Source: Patulibacter sp. (lineage in GTDB: Bacteria > Actinomycetota > Thermoleophilia > Solirubrobacterales > Solirubrobacteraceae). Taken from it: a DNA stretch of 36,402 nt. Under the pieces are notes generated by a model. The model was not told the DNA's origin, did no database searches, and worked only from the letters and a program-made list of their open reading frames with translations. The DNA is taken from assembly GCA_015478825.1 (NCBI GenBank), contig JADMKN010000056.1, forward strand, positions 1-36,402, read 5' to 3'. Shown one piece after another: positions 31,228 to 36,402 of the stretch. Both the position numbers and the translations under genes were made by a program. Position 1 is the first letter of the stretch, and every line of letters begins with the position of its first letter.

Positions 31228-32810
31228 TCCCGCGTCCCGCGCCCGTAGAAGAACCGGGTCACGCCGCGCAGCAGCTTGAAGCCGCGGCCGGTGTACGGGT
31301 AGACCTGCGGCTCCTTCTTGATGTGCCAGCGGGACAGCACGAGCGTCTGGGAGTTCGTGTACTTGCGGATCCCGACCGCGCCGTGGCGGGCTCCGAGGCC
31401 GGAGTCCTTCCAACCGCCCATCGGGGCCTCGATCGCGGCGTAGCCGACCAGCGAGTCGTTGACGTGGACCAGGCCCGCTTCGATCCGGCGCGCGATCTGC
31501 TCGCCCTTCGCCATGTCCTTGGTGAAGACCGAGGCCATCAGGCCGTAGGGGCTGTCGTTCGCCATGCGGATCGCCTCCTCGACGTCGGCGACCTTCATGA
31601 TCGGCAGGGTCGGCCCGAAGGTCTCCTCCGTCATGCAGGTCATCGAGTGGTCGACGCCGGTCATCACCGTCGGCGGGTACCAGTAGCCGGGGCGATCGGG
31701 GTCCGGATCGCCGCCGGCGACGATCTGGGCGCCCTTGGTGCGGGCGTCCTCGACGTGGTCGTTGACGATCCCGAACTGGCTCTCGACGGTCAGGGCCCCG
31801 ACGTCCGTGCTGCCCGGACCGGTCGGCTGGTCGTTGCGCAGCGCGCGCGCCTTCTTGGTGACCTTGGCGACGAACTCGTCGTAGACCGGCGCTTCGACGT
31901 AGACCCGCTCGACCGACACGCAGGTCTGGCCGGTGTTGAACATGCCGTAGAACAGCGCCTGGTTGGCGGCGCGCTCGAGGTCCGCGTCGGCGCAGACGAT
32001 GAACGCGTCCTTGCCGCCGAGCTCGAGCGAGCACGGGATCAGCCGCTCGCCGGCGCGGGCGCCGATGTGGCGTCCGACCTCGGTCGAGCCGGTGAACATG
32101 ATCATGTCGACCTGGTCGATGATCGCGTCGCCGAGCACCGAGCCCTTGCCCGTCAGGACCTGCATGACGCCGTCGGGCATCCCGCAGTCCTTGAGCGCCT
32201 TGGCGAGCAGCAGCGAGGTCAGCGGGGTCTTCTCGGCCGGCTTGAGCAGCACGCTGTTGCCGGCCATCAGGGCGGGGATGCAGTCGCCGAAGCCGTTGGT
32301 GAAGGGATAGTTCCACGGCGCGATCACGCCGACCAGCCCGACGGGCGCGTACCGGGTGATCACCTTCTTGCCCTTGAGCAGCGGCGAGGAGATCTTGATC
32401 TTCTCCTCGGCCAGCAGGTCCTCGGCGTGGTCGGCCCAGTGACCGAACGCGGCGGCGGCGTAGAGCACCTCCGCCATCATCGCGTCCTCCCACGCCTTGC
32501 CGGTCTCCGAGACGATCGTGCGGACCAGCTCGTCGGCGTTGGCGGTCACCCACTTCTGGGCGCGCTTCATCACGCGGGCGCGTCCGGCGAAGCCGAGCGC
32601 CTCCCAGGCCGGCTGCACGGCACGGCCGCGGACGGCGGCGGTCGCGGCGGCCTCGGGACCCAGGTCGTCGACCCAGGCGATCGTCTGGCCCGTCGCCGGA
32701 TCGACGACGCCCTTCTGGCCGGCGTGCGGGTCGTCGGCGACCGCGGTCGCGCCGCCCGTCGCGTCGACGTCGTCGGACGGGTGGGCGGAAACCGGTTCCT
32801 GCGCGCTCAT
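31224..32810 (-). CDS. gabD2: Aldehyde dehydrogenase, succinate-semialdehyde (GabD2-like)
   Basis: 528 residues, about the length of M. tuberculosis GabD2 and longer than GabD. Motifs: VIAPWNYPFTNGFGDCIPALMAGNSVLLKPAEKTPL, FTGSTEVGRHIGARAGERL, SLELGGKDAFIV (Glu) and NTGQTCVSVERVYV (Cys, about 296). It oxidises an aldehyde to the acid with NAD(P)+. Succinate semialdehyde is a family-based guess; its shared operator with the cholesterol-oxidase-like enzyme makes an aldehyde from that enzyme's alcohol oxidation an alternative. A TAGGCT box lies six bases before the ATG, with two palindromes further upstream. Its stop interleaves with that of the convergent membrane-protein gene. Confidence 0.88.
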   Translation of the reverse strand: MSAQEPVSAHPSDDVDATGGATAVADDPHAGQKGVVDPATGQTIAWVDDLGPEAAATAAVRGRAVQPAWEALGFAGRARVMKRAQKWVTANADELVRTIVSETGKAWEDAMMAEVLYAAAAFGHWADHAEDLLAEEKIKISSPLLKGKKVITRYAPVGLVGVIAPWNYPFTNGFGDCIPALMAGNSVLLKPAEKTPLTSLLLAKALKDCGMPDGVMQVLTGKGSVLGDAIIDQVDMIMFTGSTEVGRHIGARAGERLIPCSLELGGKDAFIVCADADLERAANQALFYGMFNTGQTCVSVERVYVEAPVYDEFVAKVTKKARALRNDQPTGPGSTDVGALTVESQFGIVNDHVEDARTKGAQIVAGGDPDPDRPGYWYPPTVMTGVDHSMTCMTEETFGPTLPIMKVADVEEAIRMANDSPYGLMASVFTKDMAKGEQIARRIEAGLVHVNDSLVGYAAIEAPMGGWKDSGLGARHGAVGIRKYTNSQTLVLSRWHIKKEPQVYPYTGRGFKLLRGVTRFFYGRGTRD

Positions 32811-32816
32811 GCTCAG

Positions 32817-32822
32817 AGCCTA
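32817..32822 (-). promoter_or_regulatory. TAGGCT, candidate -10 of the GabD2-like gene
   Basis: On the minus strand TAGGCT ends six bases before the ATG at 32810. About 17 bases further upstream is CGGACA, a candidate -35 inside the TTGTCCGACAA palindrome. Confidence 0.5.
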
Positions 32823-32838
32823 GCGCTTCAGGAACGAC

Positions 32839-32849
32839 TTGTCCGACAA
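32839..32849. promoter_or_regulatory. TTGTCCGACAA palindrome
   Basis: TTGTC-C-GACAA is perfectly symmetrical around a single C and overlaps the candidate -35 of the GabD2-like gene. It is a second, different palindrome next to the TGACRC-type site, so two regulators or two contacts may act here. Confidence 0.5.
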
Positions 32850-32850
32850 A

Positions 32851-32867
32851 CATGACACAGGCGTCAC
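32851..32867. promoter_or_regulatory. Palindromic operator, copy 2 (TGACAC-AG-GCGTCA)
   Basis: CATGACACAGGCGTCAC matches copy 1 at 28540-28556 in 16 of 17 positions; the only change breaks one base pair of the symmetry. It lies 41-57 bases upstream of the GabD2-like ATG, in the same orientation relative to its gene as copy 1. Confidence 0.75.
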
Positions 32868-32939
32868 GTTTGCCGGGAAACCGACCCGGCCCGCGCCCCG
32901 CCGAGCGGCGGGGCGCGCGGATCGGGCGCCGAGCGGTCG

Positions 32940-33398
32940 CTAGTCGGAGATCGCGATCGAGCGGATCTCGATCGGCGTGACCGGGCGGTCCTGGGGGCCG
33001 GTCGGCGTGGTGCCGACCCGCTGCACGACGTCGTCGCCGGCGGTGACCTTGCCGAACGCGGTGTGCTTGCCGTCGAGCCACGGGGTCGCGTCGGCGGTGA
33101 CGATGAAGAACTGCGAGCCGTTGGTGTTCGGCCCCGCGTTCGCCATCGCCAACGTGCCGCGCACGATCTTGTGGTCGTTGAACTCGTCCTCGAACGTGTA
33201 CCCGGGGCCACCGATGCCGGTGCCCTCGGGGCAGCCGCCCTGGATCATGAAGTCCGCGATCACGCGGTGGAAGATCAGCCCGTCGTAGAAGCCGTCGTTG
33301 GCGAGCTTCTTGAAGTTCTCAACCGTCTTCGGCGCGTCGGCGTCGAAGAGCTCGAAGACGATCTCGCCCTCGCTGGTGTTCATCGTGGCGGTGCTCAA
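32940..33398 (-). CDS. Peptidyl-prolyl cis-trans isomerase, cyclophilin type
   Basis: 152 residues from TTG 33398. That start is preferred over the ATG five codons later because GGAGGA lies about six bases before TTG but about 20 before ATG. The protein is a cytoplasmic, single-domain cyclophilin with [19 protein letters not shown] (active-site Arg and Phe), [22 protein letters not shown] and [14 protein letters not shown]. It speeds proline isomerisation in folding proteins. The gene ends before the promoter region of the GabD2-like gene; both run on the minus strand. Confidence 0.94.
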   Translation of the reverse strand: MSTATMNTSEGEIVFELFDADAPKTVENFKKLANDGFYDGLIFHRVIADFMIQGGCPEGTGIGGPGYTFEDEFNDHKIVRGTLAMANAGPNTNGSQFFIVTADATPWLDGKHTAFGKVTAGDDVVQRVGTTPTGPQDRPVTPIEIRSIAISD

Positions 33399-33445
33399 GG
33401 CGCTCCTCCAGTGGTTGGGGTGGATACCTCGCGCACGACCCTAAC

Positions 33446-33511
33446 GAGCCGCCCGAGCACGCGGGCTGCGCCGTCGCGTCGAGCCGCCCGGGCGGGCGGG
33501 CTGCGACGTCG
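33446..33511. repeat. Two hairpin-forming direct repeats (31 bp, 35-bp spacing)
   Basis: GAGCCGCCCG-N10-GGCTGCG at 33446-33476 recurs at 33481-33511; 27 of 31 positions agree by hand count. Each can fold through GCCCG/CGGGC. They lie in the 130-bp gap between the cyclophilin gene and the zinc-ribbon membrane protein stop, so they may end the transcript of the latter. Confidence 0.6.
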
Positions 33512-33528
33512 ACGGCGAGCGCCGGAGC

Positions 33529-34653
33529 TCAGCGCGAGATCTCGATCTCGTTGATCTGCGTGGCCGCCGGCGTACCGGGCGCCTCGGCGACCAGCAGCAG
33601 CACGTGGCGTAGCTTCTTCGCGCCGTCGAGCTTGAAGTCGGTGCTGGCCCCCGCGCCGCCCTTGAGCGTCTGCAGCGGCGCCAGCTCGACCCACTGGGCG
33701 TCGGTGGTCGACGCCGGGAGCGTCTTGCGGGTGGTCCCGAGGATCTTGACCTTGAGGCCCTCGGTCGGGCTGTGGAGCGTCAGGGTCTTCAGCGCGGTCG
33801 CCGAGGCGAAGTCGAGCACGTAGCCGAACTCGCCCGTCTTGCCCGCGACGAGCGTGGTCCGCCACGAGGTCTTGACGTTGCCGTCGATCGCGCGTCCCTC
33901 TTCGCCGCGGTCCGCGACGACGCCCATCGGGTCGTACAGCGACCCCTGGCCAGCGGCCAGCGTGATCGGACCGGAGGTGTCGGTCTTGGTGTCCGTGTTG
34001 CCGCCGGAGCCCGAGCCGGAACCGCTACCCGAGCCGCTGCCGCCGCCCGAGCCGCTGGTGTCGTCGGTCGAGTCGGTGGCGTCGGGGCCGCCGCCCGTGT
34101 CGGCCGGGGGCTCGACCGGGGGCGCCGGCGGAGCGGACGGCGCGGACGGCGCGGACGGCGCGCCCGAGGAGAGGTCCGGGCCGAGGTCCAGGTCGGTCGG
34201 CTCGTCCTCGAAGTCGTCCGCCAGCTCGGCGCCCAGGTCCTGCGGAGCGCCGAGGTCCGGATCGGTGTCGGCCGGCAGCTCGTCCTCGACGGGCGGCGGG
34301 ACCACCGGATCGGCCGGCGTGACCGGGGGCGGCGTCGGCGACGGGGTCACGGGCGTGCCCGCGGGGCCGGCCGGGGCCGCAGCCGTCGGCGCGGTGTCGC
34401 TGCGCAGGGCGGCGTAGGAGGCTGCCGCCGCGCCGCCCGCCAGCAGCACGGCCAGCGACACCACGACGCCCGCGGCGCGCAGGCCGGGCAGGCGCGGGCT
34501 CACGGCGGACATCCGCACGCCGCACGCCAGGCACCATTCCTGATCGGCGGAGCAGACCGTGCCGCAGCGGTCGCACGCACGCACCATGCCGCCCTCGGGG
34601 GCAGCGGGTGTCTCCTGAGGATGCTGACCTTCGGACATCGTCACGTCCACCAT
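33529..34653 (-). CDS. Zinc-ribbon, single-TM protein with discoidin-like C-terminal domain
   Basis: 374 residues (ATG 34653; an ATG five codons on is as likely). Order: a zinc ribbon with C27-x2-C30, C34 and C41-x2-C44; a transmembrane helix at about 57-80 (GLRAAGVVVSLAVLLAGGAAAASYA); a long Pro/Ala/Asp/Glu-rich linker with (APS)n and (GS)n stretches; and a C-terminal domain of about 140 residues, GSLYDPMGVVADRGEEGRAIDGNVKTSWRTTL...GYVLDFASATALKTLTLHSP, that resembles the galactose-binding/discoidin-like domain at the end of actinobacterial MviN and some kinases. Cytoplasmic zinc ribbon and outside discoidin domain are the expected topology. Function unknown; a cell-wall role is inference from domain similarity. 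Confidence 0.82.
   Translation of the reverse strand: MVDVTMSEGQHPQETPAAPEGGMVRACDRCGTVCSADQEWCLACGVRMSAVSPRLPGLRAAGVVVSLAVLLAGGAAAASYAALRSDTAPTAAAPAGPAGTPVTPSPTPPPVTPADPVVPPPVEDELPADTDPDLGAPQDLGAELADDFEDEPTDLDLGPDLSSGAPSAPSAPSAPPAPPVEPPADTGGGPDATDSTDDTSGSGGGSGSGSGSGSGSGGNTDTKTDTSGPITLAAGQGSLYDPMGVVADRGEEGRAIDGNVKTSWRTTLVAGKTGEFGYVLDFASATALKTLTLHSPTEGLKVKILGTTRKTLPASTTDAQWVELAPLQTLKGGAGASTDFKLDGAKKLRHVLLLVAEAPGTPAATQINEIEISR
34133..34159 (-). repeat. Three tandem 9-bp units coding (APS)n
   Basis: GCGGACGGC occurs three times in a row inside the linker of the zinc-ribbon protein, coding the APSAPSAPS stretch. Nearby (GS)n codons form a second low-complexity tract at about 34000-34060. Copy number may vary between strains. 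Confidence 0.8.
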
Positions 34654-34718
34654 GCTACCGCCGGAAGGGAATTCGGTGCGGAAGTCCGCAAAAGTTCGTT
34701 CACCACGGGACGTTCGGC

Positions 34719-34735
34719 GGTCTCGAACCGAGACC
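34719..34735 (-). terminator. Hairpin after the DEAD-box helicase gene
   Basis: GGTCTCG-AAC-CGAGACC is a perfect 7-bp stem with a 3-base loop, two bases past the helicase stop. It lies between the helicase and the co-oriented zinc-ribbon gene; no U-tract follows. Confidence 0.65.
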
Positions 34736-34737
34736 GA

Positions 34738-36249
34738 TCAGCGCGGAACCAGGACCTCGGCGTACAGCGGGCGCTCGCCGCCGGCCCGCTCGTTGATCGC
34801 GTCGACCGCCTCGTCGACGTTCGCCGCCGGGACCGTCGCCAACGCGAACCGCTCCAGCACGAGCACGTCGCGGACGGCCTCGCCGTCCAGGCCGGTCGCC
34901 TCGGTGATCGCCGCCACGAGGTCGCGCACCTCGAGCCCGGCGCTCGTCCCCGGAGCCAGCACGATCCGCGTGCCCGGCTCGTCGGCGTCGCGATTGATCT
35001 GCGGCTTGCGCCCGCGACGGGGCTTCTGACGGCGGACCTCCGACGCGTCGGCCGGCGCGTCGTCGGTCGGGGCCGGGGCCTCCTCGACGGCGCCCTCCGC
35101 AGGCGCGGGAGCCTCCGGAGCGGATCCGCGGACCGCGGTCGCTCCCGCCGACCACGGCGTGATCTCCATGCCGATGTGCTCCTCGATCGCCTCGCGCTCG
35201 CGGGTCTGCTTCGACTCGACGAAGGTGATCGCGCGGCCGCTCGCGCCCGCGCGGCCCGTCCGGCCGATCCGGTGGACGTAGGTGTCCGGCGACCGCGGCA
35301 CGTCGTAGTTGACGACGTGGGTGACCGTGGAGATGTCCAGGCCGCGCGCGGCGACGTCGGTCGCGACGAGGATCGGCACGCGACCGCCCTTGAACGCCAG
35401 CATCACGCCGTCGCGCTGCCCCTGCGAGAGGTCGCCGTGCAGCGCGCGGGCGTTCTGCCCCCGGTCCTTCAGCAGCCGGTACAGCCGGTCGGTGCCGATC
35501 TTGGTGCGGCAGAAGACGATCGCCTGGCGCGGCCGCTCGGCGGCGATCACCTCGGCCAGCTTCTCGGGCTTGTCCTTCGACGCGACCTCGACCCGGAACT
35601 GCTCGACCGAGTCGACGGTCAGCGTGTCGGCCTTGACCTTGACGTGCTCGGGCTCGTAGAGGTAGTTGTCGGCCAGCTTGCGGATCGGCGGCGCCATCGT
35701 TGCCGAGAACAGCGCGGTCTGACGGCCGTTCGGCGTCCGCCGGAGGATCTTCTCGACGTCCTCGAGGAAGCCCAGGTCGAGCATCTCGTCGGCCTCGTCG
35801 AGCACCACGAAGCGACACGAGCCGAGCTGCAGCGCGCCCCGGTCGATCAGGTCGAGCACGCGGCCGACCGTGCCGACGACGACGTGCGCGCCGGAGCGCA
35901 GCCGCGAGATCTGCTCGCGGATCGGCGCGCCGCCGAAGGTCGCAACGACCTCGACGTTCTTCTTGACCCCGAACGAGCGGATCGCCTGGGTGACCTGGAT
36001 GCAGAGCTCACGGGTCGGCGTCAGCACCAGCGCCTGGGTGTCGCTGCTCGTCGGGTCGACGTACTCGACGATCGGCACGCCGAAGGCGGCGGTCTTGCCG
36101 GACCCGGTCTGCGCCTGGCCGATCACGTCTCGACCCTCGAGCATCGGCGGCATGCCCTGCGCCTGGATCGGGCTGGGCTTCTCGTACCCGATCTCGCGCA
36201 GGGCCTCGAGCACGGGTTCGGACAGGCGGAGGTCGGCAAACGCGGTCAT
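34738..36249 (-). CDS. DEAD-box ATP-dependent RNA helicase (DeaD/CsdA-like)
   Basis: 503 residues. Helicase motifs are in order: Q-motif (YEKPSPIQAQGMPPMLEGRDVIGQ), I AQTGSGKTAAFG, Ia PTRELCIQ, II DEADEM, III SATM, then IFCRTK, DVAARGLD (V) and HRIGRTGRAG (VI). After an acidic Pro/Ala linker (AEGAVEEAPAPTDDAPA) and a basic patch (RRQKPRRGRKP) comes an RNA-binding tail of the DbpA type, TRIVLAPGTSAGLEVRDLVAAITEATGLDGEAVRDVLVLERFALATVP. It unwinds RNA in ribosome assembly or during cold. TAATGT nine bases upstream and AGGG three bases before the ATG are both visible. Confidence 0.95.
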   Translation of the reverse strand: MTAFADLRLSEPVLEALREIGYEKPSPIQAQGMPPMLEGRDVIGQAQTGSGKTAAFGVPIVEYVDPTSSDTQALVLTPTRELCIQVTQAIRSFGVKKNVEVVATFGGAPIREQISRLRSGAHVVVGTVGRVLDLIDRGALQLGSCRFVVLDEADEMLDLGFLEDVEKILRRTPNGRQTALFSATMAPPIRKLADNYLYEPEHVKVKADTLTVDSVEQFRVEVASKDKPEKLAEVIAAERPRQAIVFCRTKIGTDRLYRLLKDRGQNARALHGDLSQGQRDGVMLAFKGGRVPILVATDVAARGLDISTVTHVVNYDVPRSPDTYVHRIGRTGRAGASGRAITFVESKQTREREAIEEHIGMEITPWSAGATAVRGSAPEAPAPAEGAVEEAPAPTDDAPADASEVRRQKPRRGRKPQINRDADEPGTRIVLAPGTSAGLEVRDLVAAITEATGLDGEAVRDVLVLERFALATVPAANVDEAVDAINERAGGERPLYAEVLVPR

Positions 36250-36258
36250 CGACCCTGG

Positions 36259-36264
36259 ACATTA
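36259..36264 (-). promoter_or_regulatory. TAATGT, candidate -10 of the helicase gene
   Basis: On the minus strand TAATGT ends nine bases before ATG 36249. An AGGG also lies just before the ATG, so this transcript may or may not carry a useful leader. Confidence 0.4.
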
Positions 36265-36343
36265 CCCGCCCCCCGGCCCCCGACGGGAACACCGATCGTC
36301 TTCGTCGGCCGATTCCCTTCGGCGACCGCCCGCGACGGCGCGG

Positions 36344-36402
36344 TCAGACGTCGAGGATCAGCTTGCCGGTGGTCAGCACGGTCATGACGCGGGCGGGGCG
36401 GG
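36344..36402 (-). CDS. C-terminal end of an unidentified gene
   Basis: Minus-strand reading from the window edge gives RPARVMTVLTTGKLILDV followed by TGA (36344-36346). The remainder lies beyond the window. The tail is too short to assign. GC-rich third positions suggest coding sequence, and its position just upstream of the helicase on the same strand is plausible. The 80 or so bases up to the helicase promoter show nothing else. Confidence 0.35.
   Translation of the reverse strand, partial: RPARVMTVLTTGKLILDV

Noticed and set aside
29613-32855. 1080-residue plus-strand ORF
   Set aside because: Runs through sixA antisense, the membrane-protein gene in another frame and GabD2 antisense; composition is Arg/Ala/Pro/Asp with no motif.
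32940-33383. ATG start for the cyclophilin
   Set aside because: The GGAGGA is too far (about 20 bases) from this ATG but correctly spaced for TTG 33398.
33772-36387. 871-residue plus-strand ORF
   Set aside because: Antisense to the zinc-ribbon and DEAD-box helicase genes; shadow reading.
1-36402. tRNA, rRNA, integrase, transposase or prophage genes
   Set aside because: None were recognised on either strand; the window looks like ordinary chromosome apart from the repeat array.

Overview
The window is very GC-rich, densely packed bacterial DNA with alternating gene strands, GTG and TTG starts and many start codons preceded closely by TAnnnT hexamers. Gene content (CsoR copper regulon, P450/Baeyer-Villiger/GMC oxidases, PucR and IclR regulators, GabD2-like dehydrogenase, DEAD-box helicase with a DbpA-like tail, Fpg/Nei glycosylase) points to an actinobacterium. 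A Thermoleophilia/Solirubrobacterales relative is my best guess, but it is an inference from gene style, not from a marker gene. No rRNA, tRNA, CRISPR, transposase or phage gene was seen, so this looks like chromosomal DNA.

Layout: (1) 1-3.7 kb: end of an NAD(P)-binding SDR/NmrA-type protein, an enoyl-CoA hydratase, an HD-domain protein, an IclR regulator and a siderophore-interacting flavoprotein. (2) 3.8-7.8 kb: a complete copper-efflux locus. copZ, a His-rich exported protein and copA run leftwards; csoR runs rightwards. Two 17-bp ATACCC/GGGTAT palindromes lie in the shared promoter region. (3) 7.85-14.4 kb: an oxidation cluster. A GMC oxidase and a Baeyer-Villiger monooxygenase overlap by ATGA, followed by a P450 and a TetR regulator that also overlap, with a divergent PucR regulator. 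A P450 - alcohol oxidase - BVMO sequence would turn a C-H bond into an alcohol, a ketone and then an ester or lactone. (4) 14.5-21 kb: succinate-semialdehyde-type dehydrogenase, PQQ-type sugar dehydrogenase lipoprotein, two membrane proteins, a HAD phosphatase and a small lipoprotein. (5) 21-25.5 kb: pentapeptide-repeat protein, DHA2 drug exporter, flavin reductase-like protein, a 60-bp tandem repeat array, methionine aminopeptidase and a PrxQ/BCP peroxiredoxin. (6) 25.6-32.8 kb: quinone oxidoreductase, cholesterol-oxidase-like GMC enzyme, Fpg/Nei, SixA, a membrane protein and a GabD2-like aldehyde dehydrogenase. (7) 32.9-36.4 kb: cyclophilin, a zinc-ribbon membrane protein with a discoidin-like domain, a DEAD-box helicase and the tail of one more gene.

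The points most worth following are the 60-bp palindrome-bearing repeat array (23.9-24.2 kb), a nearly identical 17-bp palindromic site in front of both the GMC oxidase at 28.5 kb and the aldehyde dehydrogenase at 32.8 kb (probably one regulon), a perfect 13-bp inverted repeat upstream of the P450, hairpins placed over the sixA ribosome-binding site and in the copZ leader, and a recurring leaderless promoter layout.
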